Shown here: positions 1 to 6,646 of the stretch, piece by piece
Numbering within the stretch: position 1 is the first letter of the stretch
Layout of the letters: each line of letters opens with the position of its first letter
NCBI GenBank assembly: GCA_900766865.1
Contig: CAAFXA010000394.1
Location: 1 to 13,465 of the forward strand
Length of the DNA stretch: 13,465 nucleotides
Source: an uncultured Akkermansia sp.
GTDB taxonomy: Bacteria > Verrucomicrobiota > Verrucomicrobiia > Verrucomicrobiales > Akkermansiaceae
Direction: 5' to 3'
The notes under the pieces: generated by a model
Database searches by the model: none
What the model was told of the DNA's origin: nothing
Seen by the model: only the letters and a program-made list of their open reading frames with translations
Translations under genes and position numbers: made by a program

Positions 1-80
1 CCACATGGCTGCATTACAACATATAAGCTCATGGCTGTCAAGCACAGACCTTCACTTATATTCTGCATGTATCATTTTGA

Positions 81-109
81 TTGTCAAGACCACTATTTTC
101 TGCTATTAT
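81..109 (+). promoter_or_regulatory. Sigma-70-type promoter of the first lipoprotein operon
   Basis: TTGTCA at 81-86 and TATTAT at 104-109 are separated by exactly 17 bases, with five of six matches in each box. The predicted transcript start is near 116, about 30 bases before the ATG at 148. The surrounding 1-147 region is AT-rich and holds no convincing gene. Confidence 0.65.
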
Positions 110-147
110 CGCGTTAGCTTTTCCAAACAGCACATCCTCTTCATGCC

Positions 148-861
148 ATGAAAATGCCCCAACTACTCATTACCTTGTTCCTGTTCTCGGCCGCAGTAAG
201 TTGCCGACAAACGCCCATGACGGTACCATTTGAGCAGCCCCTCCGGGCTACAACCATGGAGCTTACCTTTCATGCACCGCTGCGCAATCGCACACATCGC
301 CAAACACTGACAAATACCGCCTGCGATAGAGCACTCAACATCATTCGCTCTGCAAAAATAACACCCGAACAACCGGGTGACGGCACCCTCACATTTCATG
401 CTTCTAAAACCTACAATGGCGACTATATCACCCTCACCCTGCCAGAGCACGAAGGCGGAACCTACAGGCTCGATGTAAGCCTGTATCAATATCAGCTTCT
501 TTGCGATGTGTCGCAGGCAAAAGAATTATTGGTCAGAACAATCCTGGAATTACCGGAATACTGCATCTGGGAAGAAAGCACCGATACCTTTAAGCAACGC
601 CTGCAACAGGGACACTACTGGTACGATTCCCGCACCGATACCGATTACCTCTTTATTGATGGTGATGGTTGCTATAGTAAACGACTCTTCAGCATGAATC
701 CCTCCCATGGCCTCCGTGTATACGACCGGAATCGTGGTGAGGATAACCAGCCCGATTCTGTTTCACTCTATCAATATGACGGCAAGCAGCTGAATTACGT
801 CTCGGACGTCCCCAGTGAGCAGATGGATAACCTTCTGCCTGCCCAGGTTCCTGTACGTTAA
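148..861 (+). CDS. Putative lipoprotein of unknown function
   Basis: This 237-residue protein begins with a short basic-hydrophobic signal sequence ending in AVSC, so Cys19 is the probable lipidated residue after signal peptidase II cleavage. The product is therefore expected to be a membrane-anchored lipoprotein facing the periplasm. The mature part is polar and without further membrane helices. It contains a Tyr/Asp-rich stretch around residues 152-175 (YWYDSRTDTDYLFIDGDG) that resembles a beta-rich region, but I recognise no family. The ATG at 148 is chosen because the signal sequence starts there and a good promoter lies just upstream; a second Met at residue 3 is possible. The next gene starts 4 bases after the stop, so the two are probably cotranscribed. 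Lipoprotein nature is read from the sequence; function is unknown. Confidence 0.8.
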   Translation: MKMPQLLITLFLFSAAVSCRQTPMTVPFEQPLRATTMELTFHAPLRNRTHRQTLTNTACDRALNIIRSAKITPEQPGDGTLTFHASKTYNGDYITLTLPEHEGGTYRLDVSLYQYQLLCDVSQAKELLVRTILELPEYCIWEESTDTFKQRLQQGHYWYDSRTDTDYLFIDGDGCYSKRLFSMNPSHGLRVYDRNRGEDNQPDSVSLYQYDGKQLNYVSDVPSEQMDNLLPAQVPVR

Positions 862-865
862 TACC

Positions 866-1204
866 ATGTCCGATAAAATTCCCAGACTCCGTCAGGCCCA
901 CCTGCTGGCACCGCAACAGCTTATCCCCCGCAAAACAAGCGATATTCCAGCCCTGCCAGGCTGGCTTGTCTGGCTACCGCTCATCGTGGCCTTTGTCTGC
1001 TTACCGGGCTGGGCTGCCAGCCTCTGTGGCTCCGTCATCTTTTTTATGGCTACTCTCCTGGGGGGCCTCTGCAGTGTAATACTGAGCATTCTCCTGCTGT
1101 TGTTCAGAAAAGGGAGACGAAAAGAAGCGCTCCTGATGCTCTTTTGCACTCTCATTCTCCTGCCTTTCAGCGCCATTACAATGCTGACAGTGGTAGTTTG
1201 CTAG
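866..1204 (+). CDS. Small integral membrane protein of unknown function
   Basis: The 112-residue product has a hydrophilic N-terminus of about 28 residues, then hydrophobic segments at roughly 32-50, 53-81 and 87-111, separated by a basic loop (RKGRRKE, about 81-87). This suggests three membrane helices with the basic loop in the cytoplasm. An in-frame ATG at 815 would overlap the preceding lipoprotein gene by 47 bases. The ATG at 866, 4 bases after that gene's stop, is the better start and implies translational coupling. I recognise no family. The pairing with the lipoprotein suggests a two-gene envelope unit, but the role is not known. Confidence 0.7.
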   Translation: MSDKIPRLRQAHLLAPQQLIPRKTSDIPALPGWLVWLPLIVAFVCLPGWAASLCGSVIFFMATLLGGLCSVILSILLLLFRKGRRKEALLMLFCTLILLPFSAITMLTVVVC

Positions 1205-1218
1205 GAAACGATTTATCC

Positions 1219-1247
1219 TTGCCAAAACGCTTTCTTTGTGCTACTCT
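1219..1247 (+). promoter_or_regulatory. Putative promoter of the cytoplasmic GH-D glycosidase
   Basis: TTGCCA at 1219-1224 (five of six consensus bases) is followed after 17 bases by TACTCT at 1242-1247, which keeps only T, A and the final T. The predicted start near 1254 leaves a leader of about 20 bases before the ATG at 1274. A GTG at 1238 lies inside this promoter, which argues against it as the start codon. Confidence 0.45.
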
Positions 1248-1273
1248 GCGCGCGCCGTGATTGGCAACAAGTT

Positions 1274-3199
1274 ATGATTGAAAACGAGTACATCAGCATC
1301 GATATTCGCACCGCAGGACGCCGCTTTGCGGGCGTAACCGTACGCGATAAGGTAAACGGCCGTAGCTACGACCTGGGTAAAGAGGTATTCACCATTCAAC
1401 TGCAAGAGGCAAAAACAGACGAAGCCTGCTCGAAGAAGGAATACACCGATGTATGCCTGCCGCTGAGCGCGCAGGACCTGATGTGCGGGGAAATCAGCAT
1501 CTCCCCCATCGAAGCACAGCCGGAGGCTCGCCGCCTGGTCGACCGCCGTTCCGGGCAACGTGCAAGCCTGCCCTTCGCAGTTACAACAGATGGCTACAAG
1601 CTGGAGTGGTGGGCAGAACTGCGCGAGGGGCAGCCCTATCTGCGCCTCGGCCTCAATATCACGCCTATGCAGTTTGCCATGCCCGCTCGCAAAATCACAC
1701 TGCTCAACATCACCGCACCGGAGGCTCGGGTGGAAGGCAGCGTGAAGGGTGCACCCGTTGTAGCTGCCGGCAACCGCCTCTTTGCCGGTGTGGAAAGCCC
1801 GCTAAGCAAAGGCGAAGTGACGGCATCCGGCTTTGCCTGCTCACTGGAGCGCACCACCCACCTTCCAGCCCGCACAGAAAGCCGCATCTCCGCGGTACTG
1901 GGTTTCTGCACTCCCGGTCAGCTGCGCCGCACCTTCCAGCTTGCTTACCTCAACGAGGAGCGAGCACGCCCGTACTTCCCCCTCTTCAACTACAACACCT
2001 GGTACGATATCGGTTACTTCTCCCGCTATTCGGAAAAAGACGTGCTCGACACCGTGCGCTTGTTCGGTGAGGAGCTGGTGCGCAAGCGCGGCGTGGTGAT
2101 GGACTCCTTCCTGCTGGATGACGGCTGGGACAACACGGAGACTCTCTGGCAGTTCCACGATGGCCTGCCCAACGAGTTCCGTAATATCCGTGCCCTGATG
2201 GAAAGCTACGGCTCCGCCCCCGGTGTGTGGTTCTCCCCCTGGGGTGGCTATGGCCAACCCAAACTCAACCGCATTGCCGCAGCCGGCGACACATACGAAA
2301 CGAACGAACGTGGTTTTGCCCTCTCCGGCCCGAAATACTACGAGCTCTTCCGCGACATGTGCCTGCACATGATTCGTGAGCACGGCGTCAATCAATTCAA
2401 GCTGGATGGCTGCAGCGGCATGGCCGAGCCGGCACCCGGCTCCCGCTTCGGCTCCGACTTCGAGGCAGCCATCTCCCTCATCGATGAACTGCGCGCAGAG
2501 AAGCCCGACATCTACATCAACCTCACCACCGGCACCTGGGCCAGCCCCTTCTGGTTCGGCATTGCAGATTCCGTGTGGCGTGGCAACTGGGACCACGATT
2601 TCTGCGGCGTAGGTACCGCTCGTCAGCAGTGGATTACCTTCCGCGATGCGATGATTTACGCCCACAATGTCAAAATCTCCCCGCTCTTCCCCATCAACTC
2701 GCTCATGACTCACGGCGTCATCTACAACAAGGGTGCCCGTGGACTTATGACTACCGAGGCAGACGACCTGGCAGATGAAATCTGGAGCGGTCTCGGCCTT
2801 GGCACCCAGATGCAGGAGGTCTACATCACCCCCGCCATGCTCAAGGACCACGAGTGGGACACCCTGGCCGCCGCAGCCAAGTGGACACGGGCCAACGCCG
2901 ACACCATGGTGGACAGCCACTGGGTGGGTGGCGACCCCGCCGCGCTGGAAGCCTACGGATTTGCCTCCTGGAGCACCGCCAAGGGCATCCTCGTGCTGCG
3001 TAACCCGAGCGATACGGAGCAGGAGTTCAGTTTCGACCCCGCTGCCGTGTTTGAGCTTCCCCTCGGAGCCCCGCTGCGCTACAGCCTCAGCTCGCCCAAG
3101 GGCGATACCCTGCCCGCCACAGCAGAGGCCGGCAAGCTCACCACTATCACGCTCAAACCCTTCGGCGTGCTTATCATCGAAGCTACACCGGTGGAGTAA
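1274..3199 (+). CDS. GH36-like (clan GH-D) glycoside hydrolase, probably cytoplasmic alpha-galactosidase-type
   Basis: The 641-residue enzyme has an N-terminal beta-rich domain (about 1-230), a (beta/alpha)8 catalytic barrel (about 235-530) and a short C-terminal beta domain. The barrel carries LLDDGWD (about 280-286) and QFKLDG, whose Asp378 is the probable nucleophile by analogy with the K-x-D motif of GH27/GH36 retaining alpha-galactosidases. The region DSVWRGNWDHD (about 432-442) probably supplies the acid/base Asp. Clan GH-D enzymes remove terminal alpha-linked galactose or N-acetylgalactosamine; which sugar is used here cannot be told. There is no signal peptide from the chosen ATG, so a cytoplasmic location is inferred. 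A GTG 36 bases upstream is rejected because it sits within the likely promoter and adds no conserved sequence: the N-terminus MIENEYIS aligns with the mature start of the exported paralogue at 11314. It has its own promoter and terminator. Family assignment is fairly secure, exact family number and substrate are not. Confidence 0.85.
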   Translation: MIENEYISIDIRTAGRRFAGVTVRDKVNGRSYDLGKEVFTIQLQEAKTDEACSKKEYTDVCLPLSAQDLMCGEISISPIEAQPEARRLVDRRSGQRASLPFAVTTDGYKLEWWAELREGQPYLRLGLNITPMQFAMPARKITLLNITAPEARVEGSVKGAPVVAAGNRLFAGVESPLSKGEVTASGFACSLERTTHLPARTESRISAVLGFCTPGQLRRTFQLAYLNEERARPYFPLFNYNTWYDIGYFSRYSEKDVLDTVRLFGEELVRKRGVVMDSFLLDDGWDNTETLWQFHDGLPNEFRNIRALMESYGSAPGVWFSPWGGYGQPKLNRIAAAGDTYETNERGFALSGPKYYELFRDMCLHMIREHGVNQFKLDGCSGMAEPAPGSRFGSDFEAAISLIDELRAEKPDIYINLTTGTWASPFWFGIADSVWRGNWDHDFCGVGTARQQWITFRDAMIYAHNVKISPLFPINSLMTHGVIYNKGARGLMTTEADDLADEIWSGLGLGTQMQEVYITPAMLKDHEWDTLAAAAKWTRANADTMVDSHWVGGDPAALEAYGFASWSTAKGILVLRNPSDTEQEFSFDPAAVFELPLGAPLRYSLSSPKGDTLPATAEAGKLTTITLKPFGVLIIEATPVE

Positions 3200-3226
3200 A
3201 TACGCCGAATCCTTACCGATATATCA

Positions 3227-3258
3227 CGACCGCTCACACCGACAGGTGCGGGCGGTCG
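3227..3258 (+). terminator. Hairpin terminator between convergent genes
   Basis: A 14-pair stem starts CGACCGC (3227-3233) and closes GCGGTCG (3252-3258), with inner CACC/GGTG around a GACA loop, one A-C mismatch and one T-G pair. A short T run (3262-3265) follows on the plus strand. It lies 28 bases after the glycosidase stop and 26 bases from the stop of the opposing lipoprotein gene, so it probably ends the glycosidase transcript and may block read-through from the other side. Confidence 0.7.
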
Positions 3259-3284
3259 CACTTTTGGCACCACAGAGCCCGCGC

Positions 3285-3917
3285 TCAATCCCGAGGCTGC
3301 TCTATTCGGCCATCCGGGGCTGACTGCTGCTCGGGCAGGCACCACATGACAGCCTGGCACACCCCGCTCACCAACAAAACACCACTTCCAAAACACACGA
3401 AAGCGGCCCCGCCTGCAATATTGAGCGGCACGTCAACACAAACTAAAGTCGCTGCCGCCAAGGGATAGGCATATATCGCGTGGGGCGTGAGCTCGCGGCT
3501 ATACGAGTTTACAGACGGCCTCGGGCTTACCATCATCTTTTCCGCCGCGTAGGCCCGCGTATCCTTCAGCTTCAGTGGCTTCCAGTCACTTCCATCCACC
3601 AGTCGCAGGCAGCCGTCCTCATCCGCCTTCAGCTCACGGTACACAGTTTCGCCCTGGGTTCCGGGCTTCATCTCGTAGCGAGCGGGGTCGGGCTTGGCAA
3701 TAACAAAGGGATTCTGCACATAGGTGCGGCGGAACTTAGCGCGGCACCCCTTCAGGTACTTCTTCCCTTCATGGCGGTAGTACACCTCCCCCTTCGTCTT
3801 CTCCACGCCATCATATTCCGCTCCCCAATCTGCAATATCCTGACACAGGTTTGTACAGGATGCCGCCAGCAGCGGCAGCGCAATACAAAGAGATTTGCAG
3901 ACATCAGATAGTTTCAT
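3285..3917 (-). CDS. Putative lipoprotein A, paralogue of the lipoprotein at 5045
   Basis: The 210-residue protein has a signal sequence ending LLAASC, with Cys21 the likely lipidated residue, although Ala rather than Leu sits at -3. The mature part has a conserved core shared with the lipoprotein at 5045-5614: WGAEYDGV, then YYRHEGKKYLKG, then PGTQGETVYREL. Its C-terminus is strongly hydrophobic at about 148-168 and 170-193, so it may also insert in the membrane. Shared order of motifs, including AIY followed by DVP/DIP near the C-terminus, makes common origin clear by eye. No known family is recognised. It is transcribed divergently from the membrane protein at 4011 from a promoter that abuts its ATG. 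Confidence 0.8.
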   Translation of the reverse strand: MKLSDVCKSLCIALPLLAASCTNLCQDIADWGAEYDGVEKTKGEVYYRHEGKKYLKGCRAKFRRTYVQNPFVIAKPDPARYEMKPGTQGETVYRELKADEDGCLRLVDGSDWKPLKLKDTRAYAAEKMMVSPRPSVNSYSRELTPHAIYAYPLAAATLVCVDVPLNIAGGAAFVCFGSGVLLVSGVCQAVMWCLPEQQSAPDGRIEQPRD

Positions 3918-3924
3918 GCAGAGG

Positions 3925-3953
3925 ATTCTACCCCCTTACCCTCACAGAGTCAA
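3925..3953 (-). promoter_or_regulatory. Promoter of lipoprotein A, apparently leaderless
   Basis: On the minus strand TTGACT (3953-3948) and TAGAAT (3930-3925) are separated by 17 bases, with five of six matches in each. Only 7 bases separate the -10 box from the ATG at 3917, so transcription should start at or next to the start codon. Confidence 0.65.
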
Positions 3954-3973
3954 GCACAATCCTAACTTTTGGC

Positions 3974-4002
3974 TTGCTTTGTCGGGGGCTATGTGATATA
4001 AG
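3974..4002 (+). promoter_or_regulatory. Putative promoter of the four-helix membrane protein, apparently leaderless
   Basis: TTGCTT (3974-3979) and TATAAG (3997-4002) are 17 bases apart. The -35 box matches at only three positions, the -10 box at five. The ATG at 4011 is 8 bases after the -10 box, placing the predicted transcript start at the start codon. The two divergent -35 boxes are 20 bases apart, so one regulator could affect both genes. Confidence 0.45.
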
Positions 4003-4010
4003 GCATCAGT

Positions 4011-5009
4011 ATGGGAAAAGAACTTCCAACCCCTGCGTCCCGCCCAGCTCCTCCACTCACGCTCAAAATGGCCCTGTGGTGTTATGTGCTCATGCCGGCG
4101 CTCTGCTGCCTGCCGTGGTGGGGTATGTACAGAGCAGCGGTACAGGAGGAATGCGAACAACTCTGGCACCGTCTCGCAGCCCCATGGATAGGCGGCTCCA
4201 TGCCACAAAATATGCAGCAAATCGGCTACGGCGCCATCACCATTTATGGGGAAGAAGAACTGAGCCGGAGCATCCTCAAAACCTTTTCCATGGAACCCTC
4301 TGCAGAACTGCCGAGGAAATGTGACATTGACTTTCTGCCCCACCTGCCGACTGCCCCACCCACCGCCGCTTATATCAGCCCTTTCATGATACGCCTCGAC
4401 TCTTACCCCTACGGCGGACAACCCACCCTGTTACGCTACGGCGATGGCCACTGGGTATACTACCTGAGCCGCCCTCTCTTCCATTCGCATCTGACAGAAC
4501 TGCCACCTTCTGCTGAATTGCAGGCACAGGCGGTCATACGCCACAGATTTCGCAACGGCGGGTGGCTGATTATTGTTCTCATATTACTCCCGGCCTTGCT
4601 CGGCAGCCTGCCCCTGCTTTGGGGGGCACGCCTTTCACGCTACACCGGCACGATAGGGCGCAGACTGACCTTGTATGGTGGCCCCATCTTTTTCTGGGTC
4701 TTGCAAGGTTGTCTCTTCCACGATATGACCTGCCACCTCGGCTTTGGTTCATCGTCTTTCGTTACGCTGCCATCCATTGCCATCAACATGTTCGCTGTCA
4801 CTGCGCTCTGGGTGGCAGAAACAGGTCGCAAACGGCTCTTCTGCAGTTACCTCTGGCACCCCACATCGGCAGAAATCGCAGCCCGGGAACAGTTCGAATC
4901 GAAACAAGCGGCCCTCCGTCAGGCGCTCTTCCTCGGCAGTCAAACCACTATCCATAAGCAACGCGAAAAAAAGAATTCATGCCCGGAGCGGGGCAAACAT
5001 CGGCATTGA
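4011..5009 (+). CDS. Polytopic membrane protein of unknown function
   Basis: The 332-residue product shows a hydrophobic segment at about 19-40, a large polar region (about 41-182), then three further segments at about 184-205, 222-236 and 251-270, and a charged C-terminal tail rich in Lys, Arg and Gln. The likely topology is a large loop domain between helix 1 and helix 2, probably periplasmic, with both ends in the cytoplasm. I recognise no family. It lies between the two paralogous lipoproteins and 35 bases upstream of the second one, whose promoter overlaps this gene's stop codon. Its product could be an inner-membrane partner of the lipoproteins, which is an inference from position only. 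Confidence 0.75.
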   Translation: MGKELPTPASRPAPPLTLKMALWCYVLMPALCCLPWWGMYRAAVQEECEQLWHRLAAPWIGGSMPQNMQQIGYGAITIYGEEELSRSILKTFSMEPSAELPRKCDIDFLPHLPTAPPTAAYISPFMIRLDSYPYGGQPTLLRYGDGHWVYYLSRPLFHSHLTELPPSAELQAQAVIRHRFRNGGWLIIVLILLPALLGSLPLLWGARLSRYTGTIGRRLTLYGGPIFFWVLQGCLFHDMTCHLGFGSSSFVTLPSIAINMFAVTALWVAETGRKRLFCSYLWHPTSAEIAAREQFESKQAALRQALFLGSQTTIHKQREKKNSCPERGKHRH

Positions 5010-5034
5010 CATCAGGCAGAGGGTATGCTACAAC
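5006..5034 (+). promoter_or_regulatory. Promoter of lipoprotein B, overlapping the upstream stop codon
   Basis: A perfect TTGACA at 5006-5011 contains the TGA stop of the upstream membrane-protein gene. TACAAC at 5029-5034 follows after 17 bases (four of six). The ATG at 5045 is only 10 bases beyond the -10 box, so the leader would be a few bases at most. Confidence 0.5.
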
Positions 5035-5044
5035 TAAATCCACC

Positions 5045-5614
5045 ATGAAACCCGCTACCGCAACCTTTTTCGCCCTGTCTTGCATGCTCCTGCTCAGCTC
5101 CTGCCTGTTCCAGACGCACAGCAAGATATACCAGCTTGGCTGCGAGTACGAGGGTGTGAGCATTCTCGACAGCAATACCTGTTACCGCATCAACGGCAAG
5201 GACTACATCAAAGGACAGCGCACCAGACTGAGAAGCCATTTTGATTCCTGGTGGTTTGACCCCTGCGTGGGTGCCTATTACCGCCCCGTCAAGGGAACTC
5301 AGGGAGAAATTGTCTACCGCGAAATTTACCACGAAAAAGGCGATACATATATCCAATCCCGTGGGGAGTGGAAAACTCTCGATGCCGCCAAAGCACAACC
5401 CAGACAACTCGGGGCCGAATTGGGTCTGCCAACCCACTACCACACCCGAAACCGAGCAATCTACACCCCATGGGCGCTGCTGACCACACCGGTCGCGGTG
5501 GCAAGTGCCATTGTGATTGATATCCCCGTCACGCTGAGCTTCTTCACAATCGGCGGACTATATCACCTTACCCTCGGCCAGCAGCAGCAGCCGAACACTC
5601 CCGAAAAGCCATGA
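5045..5614 (+). CDS. Putative lipoprotein B, paralogue of lipoprotein A
   Basis: The 189-residue protein starts with a hydrophobic signal ending LLLSSC, so Cys20 is the predicted lipidated residue. It matches lipoprotein A (3285-3917) across the mature protein: LGCEYEGV, CYRINGKDYIKG, KGTQGEIVYREI, and a hydrophobic C-terminal segment at about 143-175 containing IDIP. An in-frame ATG at 4979 would begin inside the upstream gene and give a protein with an internal signal peptide, so the ATG at 5045 is chosen. The TGA stop overlaps the ATG of the ATPase gene in the sequence ATGA, implying translational coupling. Function is unknown; an envelope role with the ATPase is inferred from this coupling. 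Confidence 0.82.
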   Translation: MKPATATFFALSCMLLLSSCLFQTHSKIYQLGCEYEGVSILDSNTCYRINGKDYIKGQRTRLRSHFDSWWFDPCVGAYYRPVKGTQGEIVYREIYHEKGDTYIQSRGEWKTLDAAKAQPRQLGAELGLPTHYHTRNRAIYTPWALLTTPVAVASAIVIDIPVTLSFFTIGGLYHLTLGQQQQPNTPEKP

Positions 5615-6492
5615 TTTATCTCGAAGAATTTTCCATCCTCACACCGGAACAGGAAGAAGGCTGGCTGTTCCACAACAGCGATTTGCACTGTACACAGCAA
5701 TACTACCCCTTCCGAGTGTTCGAAACGCGCGTCCCCTCGCTGGAACTGGGAAACATCACCATACTCTACGGCGGCAACGGCTCCGGCAAAACCACCTTGC
5801 TGAATCTCATGGCAGAGAAACTGCACCTGCCGCGCAACACCCCCTACAACCGCACGCCCTTCTTCGGCGACTATGTGAACATGTGCCACATGCGCCTGGC
5901 CGGGGAGAACACTGGCTACGCCGAGCAGATTCCCTATGAGAGCCGTTTCATCGGCAGCGATGATGTGTTCGAGCACATCCTGCGCCTGCGCGAGCAGAAC
6001 GATGCCCGCAACCTGGCAGCAGAGCGAGCCGGACGACAGTGGGGCACGGAACAATGGCGCCCCATGCGCCTTAATTCCGCAGAACAGGGCGGCTACGATG
6101 CCTTCATCACCCACATGAAAGCTCGCCACAGCACCCGCAACCGCTTCGTGCGCCAACGAGCCGAAGCCGCCGAGCGCGAATACAGCAACGGAGAGAGCGC
6201 CTTCATCTACTTTACCCAGGCCATTGCAGAGCGTGGGCTCTACCTGCTGGACGAGCCGGAAAACAGCCTCTCCCCCAACCTGCAGCTGGACCTCGTGGAT
6301 TTCCTCTCCTCCAGCGCCGTGTGCGGGGCTCAGCTTGTCATTGCCACCCACTCCCCCCTGCTGCTCAGCATCGAGGGCGCCCGTATCTACGACCTGGACC
6401 ACCGCCCCATCGCCCTCCGCCCCTGGTACGAACTGGAAAACGTCCGTCTTCTCTTCCACTTCTTCCGCCAGCACGAAAAGCTTTTCACATGA
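5611..6492 (+). CDS. ABC-type AAA ATPase, COG3910-like
   Basis: The 293-residue protein is a single nucleotide-binding domain with no membrane helix. It has a Walker A motif GGNGSGKTT (54-62), an ABC-like signature SNGES (192-196), a Walker B motif YLLDEPE (211-217) and a switch histidine in ATHSP (His247). The order and the long helical insert between about 75 and 185 fit the stand-alone 'predicted ATPase' group related to COG3910 and AAA_15/AAA_21 proteins, rather than a transporter ATPase. Members of these groups occur in defence, DNA-related and stress contexts, but many have no known role. All catalytic motifs look intact. It overlaps the lipoprotein B gene by ATGA, an unusual partner because a lipoprotein is extracytoplasmic. 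Family call is from recognition of motifs and layout; the biological role is open. Confidence 0.85.
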   Translation: MIYLEEFSILTPEQEEGWLFHNSDLHCTQQYYPFRVFETRVPSLELGNITILYGGNGSGKTTLLNLMAEKLHLPRNTPYNRTPFFGDYVNMCHMRLAGENTGYAEQIPYESRFIGSDDVFEHILRLREQNDARNLAAERAGRQWGTEQWRPMRLNSAEQGGYDAFITHMKARHSTRNRFVRQRAEAAEREYSNGESAFIYFTQAIAERGLYLLDEPENSLSPNLQLDLVDFLSSSAVCGAQLVIATHSPLLLSIEGARIYDLDHRPIALRPWYELENVRLLFHFFRQHEKLFT

Positions 6493-6557
6493 TTCCCGCC
6501 TCCCGTCTTCTCTGGGCTCTCTGCGGTAGTTTCATCTTGACAAATCACTCATTATAA
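6489..6557 (+). CDS. Possible 22-residue leader-like ORF coupled to the ATPase
   Basis: An ATG at 6489 overlaps the ATPase stop as ATGA and opens a 22-codon frame (MIPASRLLWALCGSFILTN then HSL). The basic start followed by a hydrophobic core looks like the beginning of a signal sequence. It may be a remnant of a third operon gene, a small membrane peptide, or chance. There is no independent support. Confidence 0.15.
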   Translation: MIPASRLLWALCGSFILTNHSL

Positions 6558-6565
6558 AGCAGAAT
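6537..6565 (+). promoter_or_regulatory. Putative promoter of the tail-anchored ankyrin gene
   Basis: A perfect TTGACA (6537-6542) is followed after 17 bases by CAGAAT (6560-6565, four of six). The predicted start near 6572 gives a leader of about 75 bases before the ATG at 6647, longer than the others in this window. Confidence 0.4.
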
Positions 6566-6646
6566 AGCACGCATCTGCCAAGCCACAAGATTTCACCTAT
6601 CAGACGGCCAATCGTCATTACTTTCTGTCCTGCAACTTACGTTCCC

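Noticed and set aside
5..151. 48-codon plus-strand frame ending at the first lipoprotein start
   Set aside because: AT-rich, no recognisable protein pattern, and it contains a good promoter (81-109). It could be the tail of an upstream gene but nothing supports it.
815..865. Upstream ATG for the small membrane protein
   Set aside because: Would overlap the preceding lipoprotein gene; the ATG at 866 gives a natural 4-base gap.
1238..1273. GTG start extending the first glycosidase by 12 residues
   Set aside because: Sits between the -35 and -10 boxes of the likely promoter and adds residues with no counterpart in the paralogue.
1841..2920. 359-codon minus-strand open frame
   Set aside because: Lies wholly antisense to the GH-D glycosidase, which has intact catalytic motifs; GC-rich codon bias on the plus strand explains the open antisense frame.
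2775..3323. 182-codon plus-strand frame overlapping the glycosidase end
   Set aside because: Pro/Ser/Arg-rich out-of-frame translation of a GC-rich gene, with no domain or start signal, and it passes through the terminator.
5563..6474. 303-codon minus-strand open frame
   Set aside because: Antisense to the ATPase gene, whose Walker and signature motifs are all present.
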